Source of the DNA: Hydractinia symbiolongicarpus
Taxonomy: Eukaryota; Cnidaria; Hydrozoa; Anthoathecata; Hydractiniidae
NCBI RefSeq assembly: GCF_029227915.1
Contig: NC_079886.1
Coordinates: 11,555,501-11,619,500 of the forward strand
DNA: 64,000 bases
Direction: 5' to 3'
Part shown: positions 1 to 34,603 of the stretch, in pieces
How positions within the stretch are numbered: position 1 is the first letter of the stretch
How the letters are laid out: each line of letters begins with the position of its first letter
Notes under the pieces: model-generated
Seen by the model: the letters and a program-made list of their open reading frames with translations, nothing else
The model's database searches: none
Told to the model about the DNA's origin: nothing
Position numbers and translations under genes: made by a program

Positions 1-574
1 ACCCTCGTGGTTTGATGTGATTGTGTGGAAGTCTTTAGCATTCTTTTTCTTCTAAAGTGGCCAAGAAAGGTAGTTCGTGTGAAAGGAACTCCCTATCTTG
101 AACACTTTGAAGAGAAAAGAAATTTCTTAATTAATAAAAGACGCAAAGTGTGGAAGAGATGAATACGATATCCTATCAGCCTTTCTAATTCAGTGTCTTT
201 TACGTCACCAAACATGCGAAATGCCATTTGCTTTGTTAACACTTCGGCACTATTGTCGATATGTCGACGAAAAATTATACAGGCTACCAATTAAATTTAT
301 TCGCCTTGATAACATGTTATGATGTGCAATATAACAAAAAACTCCTAATTTTTATTAAAAATGAGATATTCTACAGAAACATAGCAGCTATACCATTCTG
401 ATATTAACTTCCAAAGCTTAACTTCAAGTTTGACTGAGCTTAACAGCCGTGTATTTCATACAGCTATGTCAAAACAAATTATACGTCTAAACTAAAAAAT
501 AAAACATAAACTTTCGAACGAAATTTGAATCACGACTTGCAAAAATTGTTTTGTCCCTGTAAATCCAACATGGT
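1..574. other. left flank, no confident gene
   Basis: AT-rich sequence downstream of the HSF-like gene. A minus-strand open stretch at 93-290 (65 codons) has an amphipathic, charged run containing MFGDVKDTELERL and could be an exon of a gene lying to the left. I could not pair it with convincing splice sites on both sides and do not recognise the family. Nothing else is supported here. Confidence 0.2.
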
Positions 575-3181
575 TCACTCCTCATCGTCAACAACATTAA
601 CACAACCTTCATCTGGACTACATGATTTTGTATCCAGGCTACATGATTCTGATGAACGAAATAGTGAAGCGCAAAAGGCATCCAGTGGACTCAATTTGTT
701 GACTTTAGCTTCTTCTTGACTACTATTTGTAGACATCAAGGATGTACAAGATGAAACAGAAATTAAAGGTTTCTGCTCCTCTTCTGCTCCGGGTGAAATA
801 ATGGCGGTGTCGGTACTGACTCTTTTAGCGCAAGTAGCTGCAACTGGTGGCTGAATAAAATTAATGCTTTCGGTATAGGGTGCTAGAATTGGTGTCGGTA
901 AATTTGGGTTTCCAGGAGTCACAGTCCAACCTGGTGGCACGATCGGTTGAAAGTTATTAATATATGTTTGAGGATAAAAATAAAAAGGAGTGGAAAAGGA
1001 AGGAATTTGTGCAGTCAGTTTCTTTCGTTCGTCCCGCTCTTCGTTAAATTGCAACTTTCTCTTCGCTATTTGTTGATCTATAACAATGAAGTATAGAGTA
1101 ATCTTATTGAAAATTTGTTTCTTTCTTTAACAGCTAAAGAAGATGCATTTCTGTCCATATTATCTTTCAATGACGTTCAACAGGATATTTAAAAAATGTT
1201 AAGAAAATTTTCTCCTAATTATTGTTTGCGTTATTTTAGTGTTCCAAAGTACACTAAATACGCAGTAGGTAATGTAAACTCAAAAACGAATTGGAAAGGA
1301 TCGTTCGAATTTGGACTGAACGAAAAGAAAAAGAAAAAAAAAGAAAATAATTAGCCGAATAGCCAATCCAATTTAATGTCATTGGTCCTATAGAAAAAAA
1401 CTACTTTTTATACTGACCTGTTTCTGAACAACTTGGAGGTAAAATGTTTGGATAATGGTTCACTAAATGTTCGGAAGTCGATAAAAATTGTGGATACTGC
1501 ACACCAAAGTTGTCTTTGCGATTGTTTTCCAAACTCAAAGCTGAAGCAGGCGGTAGTTGATATGACGTGTATTGACTCGCCATTTCGTGCGGCAATTGCA
1601 TCTTGTTCATTTTTGCTTCAGCTTTGGAAAGCTTTACTCTGCACCTTCTTTTCACGCGATCTGTAAATAAAATTTTTATTCTTTCCATCCTGTCAGGAAA
1701 CATGAGAATTGACAAATAATTTTCTCGAACTGTTCAATCAGGGTGTCCATTTAATATGATCCCTGACATTTTATGACAGTTTTCGGCCAAAATACAAGCA
1801 TAAATTTTATATTTATATTATCTTAATTTAATTTGCTTATATATCCAATTAATAATTTTGTAGAAAAAAAACACAACTTTTGAGATATAATGAATATACT
1901 GAATAAGTGTCTGCAATATTACAGTATCCTCAAAGAAAGTCGTCCGAGATTGTCAGAGAGAGTGAGTCTACGGACGAGGTTGGTATTGTTGGTTTTTATT
2001 TCTTGTGATAGACATGAAAATTTCAAATAAAAAACAAGTGTATTAAGCTTACCCAACAGTTCTGGATGCCCTCTTTTAAAATATGGATGACTGAACACTG
2101 CCTCTGGCCATTTTTCTTTCGAACTTTCTCGAAGATACGCGAAATTTTCATCTTTTTCCAGCTGCACTTTATGAAAGCCATACAAGTTTAACTGTCGAAC
2201 GAAAGATTTCATTGATTCTGTTTTGAAAATCCTTTCCTCTGTTCGACGCAAAACCTTTTCAAGAAAGTTGTACTCCACAGGCAGAACGATCGAGTTTCCA
2301 TCTTGACTCCAATAAATAACATCATTAAACCCTGCATTATTAACAAGATGCCAAAGACGAAAAGGAAAGTTTTGTCCCTCGAAGATGTGCGCGATGGGTT
2401 TTCGTTCGTATTTTGTTCGTTTCCCTGGAAAAATTGCCTAAATAAATTATCAATATGTAAACAAATTTTAAAAAATTCCGTCTTGTTATTTAGCGGTTGG
2501 ACTTTTTCGCTGGGAATGGCTGAAAAATAAGGCTAAAATAAAAAAATTGCAAAGCAAAAACAAACAAGGAGAAATATTTTTCAAGGTAGAACTTTACGTA
2601 AAATTTGTTGTTGCGATTTTGCGAAATTTGTCTTTACATCTTTACATTTTGAGACGCAAAAATGCGCAAAATAAATAAAAAATGCTATTATATTATACAT
2701 AAGGAACAAAATAAGATCAATTTCTTGCTGAACATTGCAAAAAATAAACACACTTTAAGCTAAAGCAAGAATTCCTGTTTTTTATAAAAAGGTGTAGCTA
2801 GCCAACTATCTAGCTAGCTAGCTAGCTATACACTTAGAAATCTGTGTAATTAATACAAAAAAAAGTTTCAATACCTTTCCTGACACAAAACAAACATAAA
2901 TAATTTTTCACCTTTCTTTGATGCTGGTTGTAATACGGATTGGTTTGCTGAGATTGAACAGGTTGCAAAAAATACTAAAATATAATTAAAATGACTTGAT
3001 GTAAAACGTTAAACAATTTAAAGATGTGACTTTTGAACTAAACCACTCGTATTTCTTTTCTAGTATTCGAATATTTTAATCGAAACTCGAATCATCGAAT
3101 TATGGTACTCACCGTCGAGCCAGATTCATAAATATTCCCGCATATACCATTATCACTTCTAAAATTTTGTATTGAATTCAT
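575..3181 (-). CDS. heat shock factor family protein (HSFY-like), five exons
   Basis: A predicted DNA-binding transcription factor of about 420 residues acting in the nucleus. Exons in transcription order are 3181-3113, 2974-2912, 2437-2053, 1660-1418 and 1077-575; every junction has GT/AG ends and compatible phase, and the summed length is a multiple of three. The central exon carries the HSF-type winged helix: FRLWHLVN near its start, then SFVRQLNLYGFHKV, the recognition helix and turn, then HPYFKRGHPELL. The basic run RVKRR immediately after the domain resembles HSFY-type proteins more than HSF1-4, and I see no heptad trimerisation domain. The rest is Pro/Ser-rich and likely disordered. 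The acceptor at 2437 is chosen because it gives phase 0; an alternative acceptor at 2424 would not join the upstream exon in frame. The family is secure; the HSFY assignment and the two short 5' exons are less so. Confidence 0.8.
2811..2829. repeat. short (TAGC)n palindromic run
   Basis: TAGC units repeated in tandem inside the second-exon-to-third-exon intron of the HSF-like gene. CTAG is its own reverse complement, so the run is self-complementary. Probably a simple repeat. Confidence 0.6.
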
Positions 3182-4050
3182 TTTGTTTTATGTAAACAGA
3201 ATTAATTTGAAATCGACTAACAAATCAAATCAAGCGTGTAAGAATATATTTCCTTCAGACGAAATGCTCTTCCGTGCACTGCTTTTAGCGCCAAAAGTAA
3301 AAATCCAATCTATATTTATCAATTCAGACTCGATTCGAATTCACAATAGAACGAGGAATGATTTGTCTGTTTTTGCAACAATAATTTGCTAAAAATAGTG
3401 TTTTGGCATAAAAAGATACACTATAAAACCTAAAATATTTCTGTTACACCTTTTTATAAAAGCCAGAAAATTTGAGTTTTTCTTTTTTACATGTTCATCT
3501 TTTTTTTTTCTTTCTTTCCTCGGTGTTTGAGAAAGTTCGTAAAATTTCAGCCATCAATTTTTTTTCGTCGAAATTTTCCAGGGTCCGAATATAAAAAGCC
3601 TTACAAGTCCTGGGGACGTGGTTGTTCTGGAGTTTATTATTGAAGGCCGGTTGTCCTAGGTAAAATTAAAGTGATGAAAATGAATTGCGTGATTATGAAC
3701 TTTTTTTTTTGCAATTCTATGATTCTATGTTAACTTATATTATCATCGATGTAAACCTATTCATTGTGAATATGTAAGGATGATTTTCGCCCATTTAAGA
3801 ATATTCTTTTAAAACAAGAAAACGCTCTTATAAAAAAGCGTGTATGTTTTACCTTCGTGCTCCAACAAACACGAACATGGCTTCAAGAAAAAAAGGAAAT
3901 ATTATTTTAGAGCGTAAATAAATAATGATTCAACGGTGCAGTACACAATTTTAACATCATAATATGAATATTTTATCAAACTTTAATCAATCTAACTTTA
4001 TCAATTTTTTTAGTATTTTCAGGCGCGGATTTAGACTAGGTCAACCCTAA

Positions 4051-4092
4051 ATTTTTTTACTAGGTCGAGTAAACGCGACCTAGTAAAAAAAT
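4051..4092. repeat. perfect 17-bp hairpin
   Basis: The arms 4051-4067 and 4076-4092 are exact reverse complements around an 8-base loop. The arm contains ACTAGGTCG preceded by a T run. No gene overlaps it. It could be a MITE remnant or the end of a small transposon. Confidence 0.75.
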
Positions 4093-4205
4093 CCCGAGGA
4101 TCGAAATCGAATTCTGTTGATTTTACCCGGAATATGAAGATCGAAATTCCGCCTTATTTTCGCTACTTTTTGTTATTGACAATATCATATCTCATCACGT
4201 GAATT

Positions 4206-4420
4206 GGATTAACCTATGTTGACCTGACCTGTGGTAGGCAGTCTTAGGTTCTCTCGTGAGGTTTTCACCGTGGACTAGAATCAACCTATGTTAGCCTGAC
4301 CTGTTTTTGGTCAGACAGTCCTGAAGTCAACCAGTTTTGAGTCTAGGTTATCCCGTGAGGCTTTCATCGCGGACTAGAATCAACCTATTTTGGCCTGACC
4401 TGTTTTTGGTCAGAAAGTAG
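4206..4420. repeat. degenerate direct repeats with TGACCTGACC core
   Basis: Three imperfect copies of a block beginning AATCAACCTATGTT and followed by GCCTGACCTGTTTTTGG start near 4206, 4276 and 4377. A linker containing CGTGAGG and ACTAGAATC recurs between them. Spacing is uneven (about 70 and 100 bases), so this is a decayed tandem array. Confidence 0.55.
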
Positions 4421-5224
4421 TCAGTAGTTTCTATGTATTGATAAGGCTTGTAGGTCTTTTAGTATAAGTATCAGTAGGGCATGCGGAATATTCTTTCCGT
4501 TCTCAACATGGCTTGCGAGAGCTTGAGAGAGCGTGTGAAGTTAGTTATCGAAAACGAAAATTTTGATAAGCTACCTTAAGTATACGTTGAATTAATTTAA
4601 AAGGTTGTATCTAATTCTGTTTGCCATCTACTGACATGTTGCAAAAACAACTTACTTTTGGTTTTATCCGAAGAAATTGCCATGCAGAGTACTACCTTTG
4701 CAAAACCACTAATCACCAGAGAAACAATAGATGTATATTTTGCTCCAAATATCATGTTGTTCCTTAGTAATTTCAGCCAGGAGACCTAGCATTTTTTTTC
4801 ACCGCCGGGGAATCGGAATAGTTAAGGTGTGAAAAATTACGTTTACTGTTCTTTACAATATATCAGGAAATCCTTTGTTTCGAGCGCGAATGGCCTCACT
4901 AACCTGATCAAATATAATTAATTCTTGTATTATTTAAGAGGGTAAGGTGTGACCACGACCTCTTTGGTTGATTTTAATTCGGGGTTTGCTGTGAGGTGGA
5001 TTTTCGGGTTAATTAAAAACATGGGTAGTATTTAGGTAGTGGTATTCAAAGCGTATAATTTGTTAAGCACACATTATATTCACAATTTTACTCCAATACG
5101 ACGGCTTTTAGCTCGCTTAACATACCAATTTTAGCGCCAATTTGTTAAAAAGAAGTTTCACTTTTACCTTCGGTTTACAACACGTAGCTCTGTGTTATTT
5201 AAATTTTGCATAACTAGTCGTTCG

Positions 5225-5243
5225 CCCGTGGTAAAACCACGGG
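5225..5243. repeat. CCCGTGG hairpin in an interspersed-repeat-like segment
   Basis: A perfect 7-bp stem (CCCGTGG/CCACGGG) with a TAAAA loop. The following 120 bases, with GCGTGACAGACAGAAGGACAG and GGGTATTATAATAT, have the look of an interspersed repeat end, but I cannot assign a family. Confidence 0.4.
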
Positions 5244-6246
5244 TTCGCCCGTCCTTTTTATAGAGCATTGTGTGCGTCTCGCTACTTGCGCAGCTAAGCT
5301 ACCATTTTGCGTGACAGACAGAAGGACAGACGTATACGGGTATTATAATATACATAATTTGCAGACCACATGCCTTTGCAATGAGCCGCTGTGTGAAGTT
5401 GATCACTTTCACGAAAAGATAAGCAACGTTGTGTAAAGGATGGTTGCCACATGTATATTGCAACCAATCTTTCATAAGTATAAGGAGTTGACTGTACGTT
5501 GTATGTGATGGCATGATGAAACTTTTGCACAGCTGATAGCGTCGTTTTCATGTTATTTTATCATATTGTGAAGACAACTTCACAAGGAGAAAATTTGACA
5601 AAAGAACCTCGAAAAGCCTTCTTTTCAATTATTTACATTTGAAAATAATTTTTAGCCTTGGTTTTTGCCTTAAAAAATTATAACCAGAAGATTTGTTGTG
5701 AAAATCTTCATTGGAAAAGTCTTTTTTTCAAGTTATTTACATCTAAAACTATCGCTTATTAAAACCGTTTAGTCTGAATTTTATGGGACGGTTCATCTGC
5801 AAAGGAGAGCTAATTATCTAATCCGTAGAATAAAACTACCACCCCAACACCACCCCCAAACAATACCCTAATTGGGGTAGCCCATGTTTTCAATCAACAC
5901 AATTTTTCAGTATTTGAACAAAGATAAGAAAACTATACGTCTCCTAAAGTGACAAAATTATTAAAACTAATAAACATATAAAATTTATTTGGAAGTTACT
6001 TTGTGTACCGAAAGAGGAAAAAGAGAATAGGTAAACTTCGAGTCGTGGAGTTGGGTAGTTAGGTAGTTGCCGAGGGGAGAGTTAAAGAGTTACTAAATTT
6101 TATGGTTGGTAACGAGGTTGAAATTCGTATTTGCTTTCTTTCGTAGAACCTATTATTTTTAAGTACTTTTAACTCGCATTGCGTGAAATTGCGTTGGAGA
6201 TACTACAACATTAAATCATACTCACTTTAAATGAAAAAAAAAAATA

Positions 6247-6951
6247 CAGTGGACTCTCCATAACTCGAAACCCTCGAACGAATTCGTAGGCACCGTGAAA
6301 ATTTTCTAATAAACTCTCATAATCAACTATTTACTACTGAATCTCCATAATTTGAAAATCTCCTTAAGTCGAACAATATTTTTTGTCCCTTGATAGCATA
6401 TTAGGCTATTTTCGCTCTTCATAACTCGAACAATCTCAAAATTGAAGAATTTCAGAGTTTTTTTCTGATTTGAATATTTTCTACGTGTGTTCGGCCCCTT
6501 AGATCATTCGAACGAAGTCATTCGAATGTCAAGTGGTGTGTCAGTACTTCCCCTAGTCGACTATCAACCGCTGATATCATTGCTGAAATCAAATCGGAAT
6601 TCTCCGGGGCTCAAGCTGAAGACGTGAATGAAGATGACGCAGCGAACGAAGACCAGGACGAGAGCAAGATTGCTAAACCAACGACAGAAGGAGTCTTGAA
6701 AGCTGTTAGTATTCTCGAAGATTTCAACCATTTCTTCGAGTTTGGAAAAAAAATGATGGAGTCTCTCATGGATTTGAATGATAATATTAAACATCATATC
6801 AATTTGATCAGTAAACAAACTGTAATTACGGATTTTTGATTACACAATAGATTTAGTCAATTGAAATAAACTGTTTACGACTTACGAACCGCTCCACAAC
6901 TCGAACGATTTCTGTTTCCCCGTGAGAGTTCGTGTTATGGAGAGTCCAATG
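6247..6951 (+). mobile_element. pogo/Tigger-like transposon remnant
   Basis: The ends are inverted repeats: CAGTGGACTCTCCATAAC at 6247 and its near-complement at the right end (GTTATGGAGAGTCCAATG, ending 6951). Both are flanked by TA (6245-6246 and 6952-6953), the target duplication of Tc1/mariner/pogo elements. Motifs related to CTCCATAACTCGAA recur inside both ends. At about 705 bp it is far shorter than an autonomous pogo element, and only the C-terminal end of a transposase survives. Confidence 0.75.
6624..6839 (+). pseudogene. pogo/Tigger transposase C-terminal fragment
   Basis: A 71-codon open stretch inside the element. It has an acidic start followed by EGVLKAVSILEDF and a helical tail, the kind of C-terminal helical region found after the DDE domain of pogo/Jerky-type transposases. 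No DDE catalytic residues or DNA-binding domain remain, so it cannot be active. Assignment rests mainly on its position inside pogo-type ends. Confidence 0.5.
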
Positions 6952-6963
6952 TATTTAAATTAA

Positions 6964-7281
6964 AGGGGCTATGGAACGGTTGTTGGTTTTAAAAGTTGAG
7001 CTGATGGCGGCGAAAAACAAACTGATGGCTATTTTTCCGGCATGTATGTAATTTACAGATTCGAACATATAGATATATCTAGAATTTTTATCTTCTCCAG
7101 CCTTGGTCATGTTTTCATCCAGAATTAGTCTCGCTGAAATATTTCTTTGTAATATACTTTTCGAAAAAAAATATTGAACCAGCGAGCAAAGTGCGCTGGT
7201 CTGTTCATTGCGCAAAACGCGTTTGCCGGATTGTGCTCGGGATATACCGAATGTGAGCCTTTTAACCGGTTCGTAGCCCCT
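6964..7281. mobile_element. TTAA-flanked MITE
   Basis: Inverted ends AGGGGCTATGGAACGG (from 6964) and the near-complement CCGGTTCGTAGCCCCT (to 7281) are bordered on both sides by TTAA (6960-6963 and 7282-7285). TTAA duplication is typical of piggyBac and Kolobok superfamilies. The 318-bp interior has no protein evidence. It lies only 12 bp from the pogo remnant, so two insertions sit back to back. Confidence 0.7.
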
Positions 7282-7285
7282 TTAA

Positions 7286-8014
7286 AGGGTACTGAATTGC
7301 CACAAAACTAGCAAAATATAATTTTTTATTTGTTTTCGGAAAACTCCAAGATCTATGACGCAGCACAAAAATATCAGCTCGGGAACGTTGAAAGGATTCG
7401 ATTGGCTTCTTGAAACAACGCCAGATGTTAAGGTGAGACCACGCCGACTTTGTGCTCATTGGTTGATTGTGAAGGATTTAAATTTAAGGGATTTGCTCTG
7501 ACTTTTGTTCGCGTCTACGCTCTCGTTTGAGAGAACGGAATTTCATATCCCCGAAGAAAGCTTAGTTAACTAGGGTATTTATTTACAGGATACAAAAAAG
7601 AATTAATATTTTTTATGCCTTTTTAATTTATTTAAAAAAATTAGAAAACAATCTGATCTGATTCTCTGTGTCTATCCGCCATGGAGTATTGTTTATAAAT
7701 ATCAAAATAAAGCATATAATATACGTAAACTAGCTCGCAAAAAATAGTCTAAATGATTTCTTTGCTTTACTGCAACAATATACGAGCTTACCAAGGTTCT
7801 TAAACCTATTTATTTTCGCAATAAGCATATATGGAAAAAAAATTAAAACTCTGCCTGGAAATCCCCCGAGCTCGACAAGAGACTGATTGTCAAATTACAT
7901 ACAAAAAAATAGCTAAATTCCGTTGTTTACATTTTACGAAGGCATTCTTAGGACTTTAAATTAATTAAAAAAAATCAGAAGGCATCAATCTACACTCGAA
8001 AATAGTTTATAACC
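7286..8014. other. intergenic, nothing recognised
   Basis: AT-rich sequence without convincing coding capacity, repeat structure or RNA gene. Confidence 0.4.
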
Positions 8015-8398
8015 TCAACGATTTTTCCGTGAGAAGAAATCCAAAGTAAAAAACCTCTCTTCACCAAATCCTAGCATCTTTTTTCCTGCCACGCAAATAC
8101 CAAGAGTTAAAGAGCTTACCACTGAAAAGTAAACAAAAACGTCACGCTGGAATCCAACTATGTTATTTTTTGAAGAAAAAAACATTTCGGAAAGTGCATA
8201 TTCCTTCACCAAAAACACAACAAAGCAGGTCACAAAAAAAATAACGTGCACGATCAGCATCGGGCACCAATCGTGTGCGTGTGTGAAAAATACTTTTAAA
8301 TTGAGTAAACTGGGAAGGAATTTGTTGACATTTGTGTGTTTCTGTAAGGAAAACTTGGTTGTATCAACCCATGTGTTTGCGCATAGGCAGATGAGCAA
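8015..8398 (-). CDS. hypothetical small two-helix membrane protein
   Basis: A 127-codon frame beginning at 8398. The predicted protein has two strongly hydrophobic stretches, about residues 45-68 (containing LIVHVIFFVTCFVVFLV) and 88-106 (containing FVYFSVVSSLTLGICVAG), ending in a basic tail with FFSRKNR. Such a pattern fits a small integral membrane protein. Phe-rich stretches also arise by chance in AT-rich DNA, there is no recognised family, and no splice structure was found, so the call is tentative. Confidence 0.3.
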   Translation of the reverse strand: MLICLCANTWVDTTKFSLQKHTNVNKFLPSLLNLKVFFTHAHDWCPMLIVHVIFFVTCFVVFLVKEYALSEMFFSSKNNIVGFQRDVFVYFSVVSSLTLGICVAGKKMLGFGEERFFTLDFFSRKNR

Positions 8399-10643
8399 TT
8401 TTGCTTAAAACTTATTTTAGTTATTTACTGCAACTATAATGTGTTGACAAAAAATATAATCAAATATAAATAAATTATACTTTAACAAATGTACTTGTTT
8501 ATATTAAGGCAGTATCTCGGGTACAGCATGCTTGTACAAAATACCAAATTTTATTTGAATCTGATTACTCTATTGCATGATAAAATGAACACACCAGCAA
8601 AGACAAAAACAACGTGTTAGCACGACAGCGAGAGTACGCAAAGATGCCGTTTAATGTTTACAATTTGTGCTACTTCGCTTCCGCAACTTTGCAACTGCTC
8701 ATAAAAGTCACGCTGATACTTTAGGATTGCAAGTCCCCCAGGTATGGAATCCGGCTTAATAGTTTCATCACCATGTGTATATAAGTGGTAACGTTCCCGC
8801 TTGAGAGGTTGAAGGTCCCAAAATCCTGAGATTCGTTACATTTTTTCCATTTTTTTATACGACCTTTTTATACATGCAGCTGGCCAGACTTCTTTTACTT
8901 CTCCACTATTCACAATTAGACAAACAATTTCTTTGCGTATCGAAAAAAGTTGCGGAGTTCAGTTGGGTTTGTTCACAGGGTTAGGCTACGAGATTCATTT
9001 GACTAGCGCATTCTACTCTTAAACCCAACTTTGTTCCCTCTTGCGGTTCAAGCTATAGAAAAAGCAACCATTACACACGCCACTTTTAGTACCAAAACGT
9101 TGTAAACTTGTTAATATGATTTGAATATAAACACTTTTAATTACTGCCGCAGTGGCCGGAAAGTTGGAAGTGAAAATAAATTTTTTCTTCTCTTGTATAT
9201 ATAATCTAGTTGCACAAAAATGAAACCACTTTCACTTTGTTGTGCTATGATTGACTGAAAGGAGATAAACAGCAATCTTGCCAGCAGAATTAAGTATAAG
9301 GTTGAAATTGTAGACAGAAAAAGTATAGGTTGAAAGTAAATTTCTTCACATAACGTGAAGTTTAAAAGGCGACAGACCAGGTTGCTCCTATAGGGTCCTG
9401 GATGCTCCTACAGGCTCATGGGTGCTCCTGCAGGTTCCTTGGTCCTCCTTGATGAAGGTCCTGGTTTCTGGGTCGTCCTTGAGGGTCCTGGGTCCTCCTA
9501 TAGGGTTTTTGGTCTCGGTTTTGATGTTGTGATGTTTTATCCAAAATCTTACCTTACCTCCAAAATCTTACGAATCACAAACGTTCGAAAAAGTATTCGA
9601 TTAATCGAATATTACGAAAAAAATATCATTTGATCTACTGTGTCAGTTTTTGAAAAAGGGTGACAACATGAGTGATACGAAGAAACTCTGAAAGGAGTTT
9701 TAGGCATTTAAAATACATAAAAATAAAAACAGATAAACTAGAAAACACAGCACTATGTTTAATCTTCAGCCCTTTTGTTGATAAAATAACCTTTCTCCTT
9801 TCTGCGTTTGAATCCTTGTTTAATCACGAGTCAATTTTTAATCATCTGAGTAAACCAACTCGTTTAACACGACCAAGAGATTCGATATGTTTGCTCTTCC
9901 ATTTTCAAATTTTAAATGAATGAACTTTCAAATGTATGATCGGTTTACACCGCCCTTAAATAATAAGGCATGCAGAAAAGGAAAAAATAGCTGACAACTA
10001 ATTTTTATTTTTATTCAGTCAACGATGTTAAAATATAAAGGTCAGATGATAAAAGCTGAGTCTGCGAGGAAGGCGACAAGCTTGATGATAATGCATCAAT
10101 GCGTAGCTGTTGGATTGACATATAAATGTTCATCCAACAGGTAACCAGCTTTTCGACAGGGCTTTTTAATTTCTGAGGACATCCTCATTTGCTGTAAAAA
10201 GATCGAGACATCTATTTAATTACAACTGTTGAGGAAACAAAAATCCGACAAAAAATGGAATAATACAGCACTGTGAATAATTCCTCCTACTTCACAACCT
10301 ATTTTGAATCAATGAAACACGGGGCTTATATTCCACGTTATTTTTTTTTCTATACAAATTTACATCGAGCTGACTTTCATGCTTAATTTAAAATAGTAAT
10401 TTGAAATAGTAGCTAAATAAAAAGTTCAAATTTTGAAATTATATAGATTATTTAAATTTCTTACAATATTACTCAAAACTAAACAGAAGTATTACAAAAG
10501 TTTTTGCCCAATTTCCAATATATTTTTTTTTAGTGACAACAATTAAGCAAAACAGTCCTAAAAAATGCAAGACAGAAAATTAGCTTTTAAAGTTTATAAA
10601 ACATTATAAACGATTACGTACAAAAGAATTACCAAACAACTTC
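8399..10643. other. intergenic / 3' flank of the MRL gene
   Basis: No gene recognised. It contains the degenerate minisatellite at 9379-9512. The last several hundred bases are probably the 3' untranslated region of the MRL gene; AATAAA-type signals in minus orientation occur near 10000-10015, though such motifs are common in this AT-rich DNA. Confidence 0.4.
9379..9512. repeat. degenerate minisatellite, GGTCCTGG/TGCTCCT units
   Basis: Six or so imperfect units of about 20 bases built from TGCTCCTATAGGGTCCTGG-like sequence, clearly richer in G and C than its surroundings. No coding role is evident. Confidence 0.6.
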
Positions 10644-34562
<23,919 letters not shown>

Positions 34563-34603
34563 CTAGAAAAATAATTTGAAAACTTATTAGACAAGTTAAC
34601 CAC

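Larger units (their letters stand above)
3182..6246. other. intergenic region, no gene seen
   Basis: Upstream of the HSF-like gene. No open frame with recognisable protein features. It contains the perfect hairpin at 4051-4092, the degenerate repeats at 4206-4420 and a short G+C-rich hairpin at 5225-5243, listed separately. The promoter of the HSF-like gene must lie near 3200-3600, but I see no clear core element. Confidence 0.5.

Noticed and set aside
93-290. possible exon at the left edge
   Set aside because: No convincing donor/acceptor pair and no recognised family; noted only as a possibility.
5294-5551. two overlapping minus frames
   Set aside because: No domain; they overlap an interspersed-repeat-like segment.
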